Shown piece after piece: positions 19,470 through 29,497 of a stretch of DNA of 64,000 nt. The translations under genes were made by a program, and so were the position numbers. The notes under the pieces were generated by a model. The model worked only from the letters and a program-made list of their open reading frames with translations. It did no database searches and was not told the origin of the DNA. Numbering within the stretch: the stretch's first letter is position 1; each line of letters starts with the position of its first letter. This DNA is from Candidatus Hydrogenedentota bacterium (GTDB lineage Bacteria; Hydrogenedentota; Hydrogenedentia; Hydrogenedentales; Hydrogenedentaceae), in NCBI GenBank assembly GCA_026415215.1, contig JAOAHN010000084.1, positions 50,270-114,269 of the forward strand, given 5' to 3'.

Positions 19470-19973
19470 TTATTTAGGTCTCTTTATCCAAAGGAGTCCC
19501 TCCGTTCTAATCCTTCTGAAAGGCTCCAATTTCCTGGCTGAAGAAAGAGTTTTTTGAAGAAGAACAACATCTTCGTAGGGGTTATGTTGTTTTGCAGTAG
19601 ATATTTCTTCGGATGCAGTTTGGAGGTTTTTGTAGAGTTCAGTCGTGCAGGAGAGACACAATTCTTTTCTGGGTAGTTTTGGATGAGATTTACACCTTGA
19701 ACAAAGGTTCTCTTCAGCAGGAACTGTGTTATCTTGTTCTTCCCTATATTGGATGGCTTGGTTAGAAGTCCCGGAAGTTGATTCGGAAGGAGGGGTAGCA
19801 ATCTTCAGGTTTGAGGTATCTGCATATACTATCCTGAGGTCGTCCTGAGGAGGGGTAGAAGATTCTTTTTCAGTCTCAGAGAGGCACCGAGAACAAAAAA
19901 TTCTATCTTTTTTCTTTTCCATCAATCTATTGCATTTGGCACATCTTGCTAAATTGTAATCATCTAATCGCAC
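19470..19973 (-). CDS. Zinc-ribbon hypothetical protein
   Basis: CxxC pairs CAKCNRLMEKKKDRIFCSRC and CSRCKSHPKLPRKELCLSC; 14-bp overlap with coaE. Confidence 0.6.
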   Translation of the reverse strand: MRLDDYNLARCAKCNRLMEKKKDRIFCSRCLSETEKESSTPPQDDLRIVYADTSNLKIATPPSESTSGTSNQAIQYREEQDNTVPAEENLCSRCKSHPKLPRKELCLSCTTELYKNLQTASEEISTAKQHNPYEDVVLLQKTLSSARKLEPFRRIRTEGLLWIKRPK

Positions 19974-20565
19974 TTCTAAGTTCCTTTATTACTCTTTCTA
20001 CTTCTCTATTAAGTTTAACGAAATCGTCATCATTAAAGATAATCCAGTTTGCATACGGAATTTTGTCTTCGGGCTTTTTTTGGGACTTGATTCTTGCTAA
20101 TATATCTTCTTCGGATAGTTTTCTGTCTTTAAGTAAGCGTTTAATTCTAAGTTCCTCTGGAGCAAGAACTAATATAAGTTTGTCAAGCCATTGGGGGAAA
20201 AATGTATCAATGTCTTCAAATATTAGGGCAGATTCTATTATAACTACCTTTTCTCCCTTTTCTATTTTTTCTTCTACACTTCTTTTAATTTCTTCGATAA
20301 CAATAGGGTGGATGATTTCGTTTAATTTAACTCTTTTGACAGGGTCCGAGAACACAATCTTTCCCAGTTTGGAACGATCTATATCGTCTCCGGTTAATAT
20401 ATCTTTTCCAAATTCTCGAATGATAGTTTCCGAAACCTCTGGAATATTGAGAAACTCGTGCCCTATTTGGTCAGAGTTAATGACCGGAAATCCGTGTATT
20501 TGAAGTATCTTAGCAACTTCTGTTTTTCCACTGCCTATACCGCCAGTTAAGCCTACTTTGAGCAT
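19960..20565 (-). CDS. coaE: Dephospho-CoA kinase
   Basis: LKVGLTGGIGSGKTEVAKILQIHGFPVINSDQIGHEFL. Confidence 0.95.
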   Translation of the reverse strand: MLKVGLTGGIGSGKTEVAKILQIHGFPVINSDQIGHEFLNIPEVSETIIREFGKDILTGDDIDRSKLGKIVFSDPVKRVKLNEIIHPIVIEEIKRSVEEKIEKGEKVVIIESALIFEDIDTFFPQWLDKLILVLAPEELRIKRLLKDRKLSEEDILARIKSQKKPEDKIPYANWIIFNDDDFVKLNREVERVIKELRSAIR

Positions 20566-20674
20566 CGTTCAACACCAAACTGTTCTAACTTCATTTTATA
20601 TAATACCAGTTTTTTGAGAGATAATTTATGAGAAAGTATAATATTTTTTACGCCAATTAATAGGAGAGTTTATA

Positions 20675-21445
20675 GTGTATAAGTTTGGAGCAACATTTGC
20701 ATTAGAAGCAGTTCCAATGGTATCGGCAATAAGTGAGTTTCCTAATTTGGAGTTTAGGTGGTATAGTTGGAGCGAGCTTATAGAAGAGTTTTTTGAAGGT
20801 AGATTAGATACGATTTTGTCTCCCCCGCTTATAGCGGTGGAGTTTCCTGATTCCATAGTCATACCCGGTGTAGGAATATCTACGAGGGGTAGGGTCCCTT
20901 CTCCAGTATTGTACACTAAGGTAGCATTGGAAGAGGGTAGGAATTTAAGTATAACCGCAAAGTATGGATATTGGAAATCTTGGCTTGGTGTAGTAATGTC
21001 TAATTTGGGGCTGAATTATGAGCGTGTAAGGATTGTAGGAGAGGGGAAATTCTCACAAGATGATACAATACTCGCAGGAGTTGACGACGAGGATTACTCT
21101 TCGGCGAGATATAAAGTAGTAAATTTAGGGGAATTGTGGAAAAGGATGGCTTCAGAAACGCCGATGGTATGTTGGGTATGGGTATGTCGAAGAGGAGCTG
21201 ATTATAGGCAAATAAGGATGCTTCTTGGTAGGTTGTGGGATAAGGCAAAGGAAAATTTGAGCGAAGCTTCCTGTGGAGGAAGAATCTATCCTGAACTCAT
21301 GGGCTCTTCCGATGTACGGGCTGAAGATTTGGCAGATATCTATTACAATGTTGCTTCGGCAGAAGTGGAGAGCATTAGGTGGATTTTAGATCAGGCAAAG
21401 AAATTTGAATTTGTTAGTAAAGAAGCTGATTTTATAATGTGTTGA
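20675..21445 (+). CDS. MqnA-like (chorismate dehydratase / futalosine pathway) family protein
   Basis: GTG start; LDTILSPPLIAVEFPDSIVIPGVGISTRGRVPSPVLYTKVALEEGRNLSITAKYGYWKSWLGVV ... DLGELWK-like VVNLGELWKRMASETPMVCWVWVCRRG matches the MqnA family layout. Confidence 0.65.
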   Translation: MYKFGATFALEAVPMVSAISEFPNLEFRWYSWSELIEEFFEGRLDTILSPPLIAVEFPDSIVIPGVGISTRGRVPSPVLYTKVALEEGRNLSITAKYGYWKSWLGVVMSNLGLNYERVRIVGEGKFSQDDTILAGVDDEDYSSARYKVVNLGELWKRMASETPMVCWVWVCRRGADYRQIRMLLGRLWDKAKENLSEASCGGRIYPELMGSSDVRAEDLADIYYNVASAEVESIRWILDQAKKFEFVSKEADFIMC

Positions 21446-21946
21446 TTACTCTTCGATGCTGATGTCATCCAAGATTTTTTTCATCACAACGGCGTTTTCT
21501 TGAATTCTCACATAATAGCGATAGCGAACACCGATTGTTTCAAATCCCATTTTTTCATAAAGTAAGCGGGCAGGTAAATTATTTTCTCTTACCTCTAATA
21601 TTATTTCTTTGGCTTTGTCTTGTTTTGCTTTCTTGAATATATAATTCATGAAAAGTTTTCCTAATCCTTTTCTTCGATATTCAGGTGCAACCGTAAACTT
21701 AGTAATATGCGCCTCATCGTTTGCAAGCCAGTATCCCGCATATCCAATTAGATTGTCATTTGCAATGAATATGAAGAATTTGCCATTTTTGCTATTTATT
21801 TCGGAGTAGAACAGTCCCTTTGACCATGCATCCGGGTAAGATGCCTGCTCCATTAAATATACTTTTTCAACATAATCTTCATTTAAAAAGTGGACTTTTA
21901 TTGTTAGATTGTCTGGACCTAATATTATGTCTATTGGGTCTGACAT
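21446..21946 (-). CDS. rimI: Ribosomal-protein-alanine N-acetyltransferase RimI-like GNAT
   Basis: FTVAPEYRRKGLGKLFMNYIFKKA ... LEVRENNLPARLLYEKMGFETIGVR; overlaps tsaB. Confidence 0.9.
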   Translation of the reverse strand: MSDPIDIILGPDNLTIKVHFLNEDYVEKVYLMEQASYPDAWSKGLFYSEINSKNGKFFIFIANDNLIGYAGYWLANDEAHITKFTVAPEYRRKGLGKLFMNYIFKKAKQDKAKEIILEVRENNLPARLLYEKMGFETIGVRYRYYVRIQENAVVMKKILDDISIEE

Positions 21947-22650
21947 GAAAGTTTTTTTCTAAGTTCTTCTGGTTGAGATAGCCTTAAATAGATAGGTAAA
22001 ATTTCATCTAAATTTTTATTGTAGCCATTCCTCCACATTTCCAAAGCTTCAACACCTACAGTTGACGCCCTTGGATGAGCCCACCATTCTGGACCAAAGT
22101 TTACCCAAGGGAATTTTTCCTTGATTTTTTCTCGGTACATCAAAGCACCGTTTCCATATACATATAAGTTCGGTTCTTTATCTTTTACTAATTCTGTTAG
22201 TTTTGTGGTAAAAGTTTCTATACTTCCTAAGAAATTGTCTATCAAGATGGTTCTCTTATCCTTTTCAAATAGGAATATCCCGGCATATACTTCTTTCATT
22301 CGGGCATCAATAACAGGACAAACCACTGCATTGTTAAAAGGTGCAAGCCGGCTCATACTATATAGAGTGGGAACGCCTATAAGTGGGATGCCGGTAGCAA
22401 GTGCTAATCCTTTCCAAGTTGATAATCCCACCCTAAGTCCAGTGAAGGAGCCCGGTCCAATTGAAATCGCCAATAAGTTTATATTGTTTAATGTTAATTG
22501 AGCCTCATTTAGGATAGTTTGAATAAGGGATATTAGTCTTTCGGAATGTCTTTTCCCCGCATTAATAGTTATTTCTCCTACAATATCATTATCCTTTAGT
22601 ATGCTTACAGTATTTATATCAGTGCTTGTATCCGCAGATAGAATATACAT
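21931..22650 (-). CDS. tsaB: tRNA threonylcarbamoyladenosine biosynthesis protein TsaB
   Basis: ILSADTSTDINTVSIL ... LLAISIGPGSFTGLRVGLSTWKGLALATGIPLIGV. Confidence 0.94.
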   Translation of the reverse strand: MYILSADTSTDINTVSILKDNDIVGEITINAGKRHSERLISLIQTILNEAQLTLNNINLLAISIGPGSFTGLRVGLSTWKGLALATGIPLIGVPTLYSMSRLAPFNNAVVCPVIDARMKEVYAGIFLFEKDKRTILIDNFLGSIETFTTKLTELVKDKEPNLYVYGNGALMYREKIKEKFPWVNFGPEWWAHPRASTVGVEALEMWRNGYNKNLDEILPIYLRLSQPEELRKKLSCQTQ

Positions 22651-22689
22651 ATTCGGTAATTAGATGTTTATAAATTAAGAGGAGTTTAG

Positions 22690-23028
22690 TTACTCAGTTT
22701 TATGTTGTAGTGTAAGTTTGGAATAATCCTCTATTAGTTGCTTAAGTTCCTTTCCGGGTTTAAATGTAACTACATATCTTTCTGGAACTGCCACTTCCTC
22801 CTTGGTTTTGGGGTTTCTTCCTTTGCGAGGAGCACGTTTCTTAACTTCGAAAACTCCAAAATTCCTAATTTCCCATCTCTTTCCTTCCGCGAGCTTTTCA
22901 ATTATAGTATCAAGAACGCACTCAATCGTTTTAGCTATATCCGTTTGGGTAAAGCCGAGTTTATTTGACACTATGTTTACTAAATCCTTCTTAGTCATAG
23001 TTGACTGAGAACTTCTTTCTTGTTCCAT
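22690..23028 (-). CDS. HU/IHF family DNA-binding protein
   Basis: TKKDLVNIVSNKLGFTQTDIAKTIECVLDTIIEKLAEGKRWEIRNFGVFEVKKRAPRKGRNPKT. Confidence 0.95.
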   Translation of the reverse strand: MEQERSSQSTMTKKDLVNIVSNKLGFTQTDIAKTIECVLDTIIEKLAEGKRWEIRNFGVFEVKKRAPRKGRNPKTKEEVAVPERYVVTFKPGKELKQLIEDYSKLTLQHKTE

Positions 23029-23331
23029 ATATCTATCTCCTATGATTCTTGTTTTCTGATCTGTACAATTGAATCTATTTTAATAATTATATATGTTTGG
23101 TGTGCAACTTGAAACTAAAATTTTAGGGGAACTATTTATCAGTTAGATGAAAAATACTATTACTTTCGATGACTTCTATTATTTGGTCTCTTGTTATATT
23201 CAAGATTTAGTTAGTATTAGGTAATACGCTTTTTCTGTAAAAATTGCTTTGTTGTTTAGCTTAATTTTGGTAATTATGTTACCCGAGTTGGTATCAAAAC
23301 TTTAAATATATTTGTTATGTAAGTTACAGCA

Positions 23332-24540
23332 CTATTTGCTTTTATTATGGCGGTAGTACTTACTGATTTGGCTGATAGCGTCGACCAAATAGTCAAGTGC
23401 TTCAGTTGTTAATCTTGGGTGCACTGGTAATGTTATCAAGGTCTCTGCTAATTTTTCCGCTACTGGGAATTGTCCCCGCCTGAAGCCTCTCTTTTGAAAT
23501 GCTGTGCTCCAGTGCAGTGGGATATAGTGAGTCCCTAACTTTATATTGTATTTTTCCTTCATTTCCCACAAGAGGTCTTCTTTGGTTAATCCGAATTCCT
23601 CAGGAATTATTCTTATGGGATATAGATGGAAAACATGTGTTCGGTCTTGGAGAGTTTGGGGTGTTATGATACCAGGAATTGTTTTCAGGGCATTGGTGAG
23701 ATATTCAGCGTGTGCTTGTCTCTTTTTATTTAATGTATCTAATTTTTTTAGTTGTACAATTCCTACTCCTGCCTGAATGTCCGTCATTCGGAAGTTGTAA
23801 GCGCAGTCATCAAAATCTTGCCACCAGAATCTCTTCCCTTGAGGGAATTTGGATTCGTTTAGTAGACAGTATTTGGTAGTGGGACCGAATACCCGGGTTG
23901 CGTGGGATCGGTAGAGGGAGATCTTCTCGAATAGTTCAGGGTCGGAAGTAGTAATCATACCACCTTCACCTAAGGTGGAAATATTTTTCTGTTCGTGGAA
24001 ACTAAAACATCCTAATTTTCCAAGACTTCCTACTTTTTTTCCTCTGTATTCTGCTCCGATTGCATGACAGGCATCCTCTACAATGGAGAACCCATACTTA
24101 TTAGTGAGACTGATGAGTTTGTCCATATCGCACGGAAGGCCATATAAGTGAACTGGGATGACTACCTTTGTATTTTCTGTCAATTTTTCTTCTAAAAGAG
24201 ACACATCTATGTTGTAGGTGTTTTCATCAACATCCACAAAATCTACCTCTGCTCCTAAAGTAACAGCAGATGCGGGTGTTGCAATCCATGTAATAGGTGT
24301 TGTAACTACTCGTGTTCCCGGTCCGACTCCTAAGGCTATCATTGACAGAAATAGAGCGGAGGTTCCATTAGTTACTGCTCGTGCATATTTTGTTCCTATA
24401 TATTCGGCAAATCTTTTTTCGAATTCTATGCAATAGTTTCCACAAGTAGGTGCGTTTTCTCGTAGAATTTTGAGAACGATTTCTTCTTCTTCCAGACCGT
24501 AAATCGTTCCAAATTTAATTTCCAAGTCATATGGCGCCAT
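23332..24540 (-). CDS. DegT/DnrJ/EryC1/StrS family PLP-dependent aminotransferase
   Basis: FEKRFAEYIGTKYARAVTNGTSALFLSMIALGVGPG ... DACHAIGAEYRGKKVGSLGKLGCFSFHEQKNISTLGEGGMITT. Confidence 0.93.
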   Translation of the reverse strand: MAPYDLEIKFGTIYGLEEEEIVLKILRENAPTCGNYCIEFEKRFAEYIGTKYARAVTNGTSALFLSMIALGVGPGTRVVTTPITWIATPASAVTLGAEVDFVDVDENTYNIDVSLLEEKLTENTKVVIPVHLYGLPCDMDKLISLTNKYGFSIVEDACHAIGAEYRGKKVGSLGKLGCFSFHEQKNISTLGEGGMITTSDPELFEKISLYRSHATRVFGPTTKYCLLNESKFPQGKRFWWQDFDDCAYNFRMTDIQAGVGIVQLKKLDTLNKKRQAHAEYLTNALKTIPGIITPQTLQDRTHVFHLYPIRIIPEEFGLTKEDLLWEMKEKYNIKLGTHYIPLHWSTAFQKRGFRRGQFPVAEKLAETLITLPVHPRLTTEALDYLVDAISQISKYYRHNKSK

Positions 24541-25064
24541 ATATCTTCTCCTGTTCTGAGAAAAAAATTATTTTAAGTTATTTTAGCTTTTTTCAAAGGG
24601 TGTCTTTAATAGATACTTTTTGTGATTGGAAGTTAATGATACCACAGATTGCATAAGTATAGAGTGCCATTAAGATTTTGAGCGGGAAATGTGATTAGAA
24701 TAGTAGTGTAGTGAGTAGTAGTCAAACTTTTGTCTTAGTCGCAATAGGAGATTGTAGAGTACTATAGCATGCCTCTGGACTTAAGAAGGAAGAGTTTCTA
24801 AATGTAGATATAGGTAGATATAGAATGAAAAGAAGTCGAAATAGCAAATGATTGTTAAGACTTATATGGAGTAAACAGGCAGGGAGGTTAAAGTTCGAGG
24901 AGTTTGGTTCTATAAAAAGTTGAGATATTGTAATGGAGATAAATGTTAAATATTTTGAAAATTTGCAGATTTAGATATAATAGAGTTAGGAGGAGAGAAT
25001 AAAGAGTAAGGTGTTTGTAATTTGTATAAATGATGATAATAAGATAAGAGGAGAATAACGAACT

Positions 25065-25793
25065 ATGAGTGTAAAAAAAATAGTAATATGGGTTGTCGTT
25101 TTGTTAGCTGTGTTCAGTATAGGTTTTTATTTAGGTCTTAACTTCTTTGGTTTTCTGGATAGGAATATATTGAAGAAGCCAGTTCCTATAGGAGAACTTA
25201 CTCCAGCACCTACTGGAGAGGGTTGGATTGATCTACTTTCCCCAGACCGTAGAAAGCATTGGAAGAATGCAACTGATGATTCTGATATTTTTGAGATTAC
25301 TGATGAGGGAGTATTACATATTTATGGAAAATCATTGTATCCTTTGAGATATGTAGCCTATACTGCCGAGAGTTTCTCTGATTTTCAACTTCATCTCGAG
25401 TTTCGCCTTACTCCAAGGGCAAATAGCGGGGTGTTTGTGAGATCCCAATTGAACGATCCTGTAAATAGAGGATTTGAGATACAAGTTTTAGAAGACTATG
25501 GAAAGCCACCTAATAAGAATAGTTGTGGGGCTATTTATGATATTACTACGCCAATGTATAACATGTCTTTTCCAGCAGGGCAATGGAACTCTTATGATAT
25601 AACAGTGAAAGACTCAGAAGTGATTGTATATATGAATGGTTGGATGGTTATACACACTTTTTTAGATAAGATGACTACGCCTTTGGGTAAGTTTCCTATT
25701 CCATATTCACAATTATCTAAAGATGGATATATAATGTTACAAGATCACGGTGGGGAAGTGTGGTATAGGAATATTAGGGTTAAGAAGTTATAA
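25065..25793 (+). CDS. DUF1080 (3-keto-disaccharide hydrolase-like) protein, membrane-anchored
   Basis: N-terminal TM, then LHLEFRLTPRANSGVFVRSQLNDPVNRGFEIQVLEDYG ... GAIYDITTPMYNMSFPAGQWNSYDITVKDSEVIVYMNG. Confidence 0.85.
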   Translation: MSVKKIVIWVVVLLAVFSIGFYLGLNFFGFLDRNILKKPVPIGELTPAPTGEGWIDLLSPDRRKHWKNATDDSDIFEITDEGVLHIYGKSLYPLRYVAYTAESFSDFQLHLEFRLTPRANSGVFVRSQLNDPVNRGFEIQVLEDYGKPPNKNSCGAIYDITTPMYNMSFPAGQWNSYDITVKDSEVIVYMNGWMVIHTFLDKMTTPLGKFPIPYSQLSKDGYIMLQDHGGEVWYRNIRVKKL

Positions 25794-25901
25794 ATAGCCT
25801 TAGTATCTTACTGGTTAAAAAAATTAAAGACTATAAAGATGTGAAGTAGTTGTAAATAAGAGAGTATTTTTGTTTTTTATTTTGACAGGTTCATATTTTC
25901 A

Positions 25902-25930
25902 TTGACATTTGGACAGGTGGGGAGTAGAAT
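25902..25930 (+). promoter_or_regulatory. Putative sigma-70 promoter of prepilin-like gene
   Basis: TTGACA (25902-25907), 17 nt spacer, TAGAAT (25925-25930). Confidence 0.6.
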
Positions 25931-25968
25931 ATATTTAGGTCAGCTACGTAAACTAAAGGAGATCTGTT

Positions 25969-26829
25969 ATGCAAAGACGCGGATTTACTTTGATAGAACT
26001 TCTGGTGGTTATAGCAATAATCGGTATACTTGCTGCAATACTTTTGCCTGCACTTGCAAGAGCGAGAGAGGCGGCAAGACGCTCGACTTGTCAGAATAAC
26101 TTAAAGCAGATGGGATTAGTTTTTAATATGTATGCAAACGAGGCAAAGGGAGAGTATTTTCCACCGATAAAACTTTTTAATTGTGATGGTAATGTAGCGT
26201 ATGATGCTACATTTAATGGTCCATCAGTGTATCCTGAATATTTGACTGATGTAAATGTTTGTGTTTGTCCTTCTGATTCTGATGCAGAGAGTGTGAGAAG
26301 GGCTTTTCATAAAGATAATGATTTGAATAAGCCTGTGGAACCTTGTAGATTGGCGAGAGGAAGCTACTATTACTTTGGTTGGGCATTGCATCCTAATGTA
26401 GTCTTAATTCCTGGCGTTCAGCCTCCAACTGATATAAACCAAATTTTGGGTTCAGATCCGTATGCGGTGGCTGTTCAATATGTAAAACTCGATATAGTTC
26501 TTGCATTATATAAATTATGGGACCCGAATGCGTCTGTGGAGGAAAAGATTAAGGCGAAATTAGAAGATGCAGGTTCTTTACCCCGGTTAAGGATGGGAAT
26601 AGAAAGATTCTTGATAACAGACATTAATAATCCGTCTGCTTCTGCAAAAGCGGCAAGTGAACTTCCAGTTATGTGGGACGAGATAGCAGTGTATGCGCAA
26701 CCTGCCACATTTAATCATGTGCCGGGTGGTGGTAATTGCCTATATATGGATGGGCATGTGGAGTTTCTCCGCTGGCCCAGTAAGTTTCCAGCTGATATAT
26801 TAGGAGTATTTGTTTCATTTTTATTCTGA
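25969..26829 (+). CDS. DUF1559-like type IV prepilin/pseudopilin domain protein
   Basis: [48 protein letters not shown] and C-terminal [15 protein letters not shown] (H-X9-DG type). Confidence 0.93.
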   Translation: MQRRGFTLIELLVVIAIIGILAAILLPALARAREAARRSTCQNNLKQMGLVFNMYANEAKGEYFPPIKLFNCDGNVAYDATFNGPSVYPEYLTDVNVCVCPSDSDAESVRRAFHKDNDLNKPVEPCRLARGSYYYFGWALHPNVVLIPGVQPPTDINQILGSDPYAVAVQYVKLDIVLALYKLWDPNASVEEKIKAKLEDAGSLPRLRMGIERFLITDINNPSASAKAASELPVMWDEIAVYAQPATFNHVPGGGNCLYMDGHVEFLRWPSKFPADILGVFVSFLF

Positions 26830-26952
26830 TATTAATTCCGGGGCAAATAATTACTGTGAGTTAGTAAACTTTGGGGATAGAGAAGGAAAGTAGTATTTGT
26901 GTTATTATTCTTCTCCAAGAGAGTAATAGTTTTTAACAGGTGGAGATAAATC

Positions 26953-28590
26953 ATGTTGGAGTTTTTGGGAGAGAAAGATCCTCGCTCAAGGTTTTTGTTG
27001 AACCCTTGTAAGATAGTGTGGAAAAGTTCTTGTTTAGAGAATGTGTCTTTTGAACCTCTTTTTGGTAATCCTCAAAAGGAGATTTTAATAAAGTATGATG
27101 GAGATGAACCTCCTGCGTTTGTATTGGATTTTGGTAGGGAAATCCACGGCGGGGTTAAGTTAGGGCAGGGGATGGTAAGGAGTAAGAAGCCTCTACCGCT
27201 AAAAGTAACTTTTGGGGAATCTGTGGTGGAGTCGATGGGTTCTCCTGACCAGGACCATGCAGTCCATGATTGCACCGTGTTACTTCCATGGTATGGTAGT
27301 AATGAAGTAGGAACAACTGGATTTAGATATGTCCGCATCGAGATGCTTGAACCAGGAACAGAGTGGCTGTGTACTGAGATAAAAGCAGTAGTCCTAATAC
27401 AGGATTTAGAATATTTAGGTAATTTCAAGTGTAGTGACGAGCTGTTAAATAGAATTTGGTCTGTTGGAGCGTATACTGTTCATCTTTGTCTGCAGGACTA
27501 TTTGTGGGATGGTATTAAGAGAGATAGGTTGGTATGGATAGGTGATTTGCATGTAGAAACCGTAGTAGTAACCCATGTTTTTGGAAGAATTCCAACAGTA
27601 GAGAGAAGTTTAGATCGTGTTAGGGACGATACACCCCTACCCGGTTGGATGAATGGAATCAGTTCGTATTCTTTGTGGTGGCTGATTATTCAAGAGTATT
27701 TGTATTTCTTATATCAGGACAGAAAGTATTTGCAAGAGCAAAAATCTTATTTATTGGGTTTAGTAAAGCAATTGCTTAGTTGTGTTGATTCAGATGGGCG
27801 GGAAAAATTACCAGAGGCTCGTTTCTTAGATTGGAGCACTGCAGGAAATAAAACTGCAATTCATGCTGGATTACACGCACTTCTGTTGTGGGCTTTTCAG
27901 TGCGCCGAAAAGTTGTTGGTGGCTTTAAATGAAGACAGTTTAGCTTCAGATTGTAGAAAGTTTATAAGTAGAATGAAGCGTTATATGCCTCCCGAACACG
28001 AAGTAAAGCAGGCACACGCATTGGGTGTAATATCGGGGTTAGAAAATGCTGTAGATATTAACAGATTGGTATTTCAGAAGGAGCCCTTAAAGGGACTGTC
28101 AACTTTTTATGGATACTATATCCTTGTTGCTCGAGCCATGGCGCATGATTATGAGGGTTGTATATCTTTGATAAAAGATTACTGGGGAAAGATGTTAGAC
28201 TTTGGTGCTACTACTTTTTGGGAACATTTTGATATAGATTGGACAGTGGAAAACCCTGTGCCAATTGATAGAGTAGTTCCTGAAGGTAGCAGAAGTATTC
28301 ATAGAGATTTCGGGGAACATTGTTATGTTGGACTTAGACATAGTTTATGCCATGGGTGGGCATCTGGTCCCACTGCGTGGTTGATTCAATATGTATTGGG
28401 CATTACTCCTATAGAGTCAGGTATGAGGAAGATTATGATAAAACCTTATCTTGGTGTATTGGAATTTGCAGAAGGAAAACTTCCTACTCCATATGGAGAG
28501 GTTTGGGTTAGACACGAAAAAGATGATAAAGGAAGGATTCAAACTGTTTTTAAGTCACCTAAAGAAGTAGAAGTAGTATTGAAAACTTGA
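26953..28590 (+). CDS. Alpha-L-rhamnosidase-like (GH78-type) protein
   Basis: FVLDFGREIHGGVKLGQG ... TGFRYVRIEML ... LWDGIKRDRLVWIGDLHVE ... GHCYVGLRHSLCHGWASGPTAWL-type C-terminal region. Confidence 0.75.
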   Translation: MLEFLGEKDPRSRFLLNPCKIVWKSSCLENVSFEPLFGNPQKEILIKYDGDEPPAFVLDFGREIHGGVKLGQGMVRSKKPLPLKVTFGESVVESMGSPDQDHAVHDCTVLLPWYGSNEVGTTGFRYVRIEMLEPGTEWLCTEIKAVVLIQDLEYLGNFKCSDELLNRIWSVGAYTVHLCLQDYLWDGIKRDRLVWIGDLHVETVVVTHVFGRIPTVERSLDRVRDDTPLPGWMNGISSYSLWWLIIQEYLYFLYQDRKYLQEQKSYLLGLVKQLLSCVDSDGREKLPEARFLDWSTAGNKTAIHAGLHALLLWAFQCAEKLLVALNEDSLASDCRKFISRMKRYMPPEHEVKQAHALGVISGLENAVDINRLVFQKEPLKGLSTFYGYYILVARAMAHDYEGCISLIKDYWGKMLDFGATTFWEHFDIDWTVENPVPIDRVVPEGSRSIHRDFGEHCYVGLRHSLCHGWASGPTAWLIQYVLGITPIESGMRKIMIKPYLGVLEFAEGKLPTPYGEVWVRHEKDDKGRIQTVFKSPKEVEVVLKT

Positions 28591-28637
28591 TATTTGGAAC
28601 TCTTGCATGGGAGGATTACTAAAAATTGGAGAAATAG

Positions 28638-29444
28638 ATGGGAGATATTATTAGTGCTGTTTTTTTGGCAGTTATAGAGGGTATTACGGAATTTTTACCG
28701 ATAAGTAGCACAGGGCATCTTATTATATTTGAAAAAATATTTACCCTTTCAGGTCCCGAATCTTTTCAAGATACTTTTTTGATTGTTATTCAGTTTCCCG
28801 CTATACTCGCAGTACTTTTTAGGTATCGGAGGGTGTTGCTCCCGTTAGTAAATTCTGATGGCGTTAAAAAGGATTGGTTCTTACTTTGGATGAAAATTTT
28901 TGTAGCTTTTCTACCCGCGGGTGTAGTAGGTCTTATATTCGACGATTTTATAGATTATTACCTTTTCAGCCCCGGTGTAGTGGCTGTATCTCTTTTAATA
29001 GGGGGAATCGTAATGATTCTATTTGAACATGTGGGATATGTCAAAGATAGAATCCCAACCATAAGAAAAACGAGTTTTCAATTTGCTTTGGGTGTTGGGA
29101 TAGTTCAATGTATTGCGATGATTCCAGGGGTTTCGAGGTCTGCCGCTACAATAATCGGTGCTTTGATATTTGGTGCAAGTAGAACTGTAGCAGTGGAGTT
29201 TTCATTTTATCTTGCTATACCTACTTTAGCGGGGGCGAGTTTTCTTCGGATTTTCAAACACGGTATAGATTTTACCCCAAATGAATGGATGTTGATAATC
29301 ATAGGTTCTGTAATTTCTTTTTTGGTTTCATATATAGTGATTATATTTTTTATTGAGTTTGTTAAAAGGAAGGGGTTTAGTCTTTTTGGTTGGTACAGAA
29401 TCTTAGTGGGGGTAATAATTATCTTTTTCAGTTTATTCTTCTAA
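28638..29444 (+). CDS. uppP: Undecaprenyl-diphosphatase
   Basis: VIEGITEFLPISSTGHLII ... GVGIVQCIAMIPGVSRSAATIIGALIFGASR. Confidence 0.96.
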   Translation: MGDIISAVFLAVIEGITEFLPISSTGHLIIFEKIFTLSGPESFQDTFLIVIQFPAILAVLFRYRRVLLPLVNSDGVKKDWFLLWMKIFVAFLPAGVVGLIFDDFIDYYLFSPGVVAVSLLIGGIVMILFEHVGYVKDRIPTIRKTSFQFALGVGIVQCIAMIPGVSRSAATIIGALIFGASRTVAVEFSFYLAIPTLAGASFLRIFKHGIDFTPNEWMLIIIGSVISFLVSYIVIIFFIEFVKRKGFSLFGWYRILVGVIIIFFSLFF

Positions 29445-29468
29445 CTATAATACTCTTGATAAGTGGGT

Positions 29469-29496
29469 AATTTGGGAAAGATTCTTATCCCAATTT
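29469..29496. terminator. Hairpin between convergent genes
   Basis: aatttggga / tcccaattt inverted repeat (one mismatch). Confidence 0.5.
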
Positions 29497-29497
29497 C

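Noticed and set aside
19484-19801. 105-aa minus-strand ORF in an alternative frame of the zinc-ribbon gene
   Set aside because: The CxxC-bearing frame is far more protein-like; the alternative frame looks like a shadow.
20626-20916. 96-aa minus-strand ORF over the mqnA-like gene
   Set aside because: Antisense to a recognisable family protein.
24541-25064. CRISPR or tandem-repeat array in the long intergenic region
   Set aside because: Only a short partial direct repeat is visible; no regularly spaced repeats.
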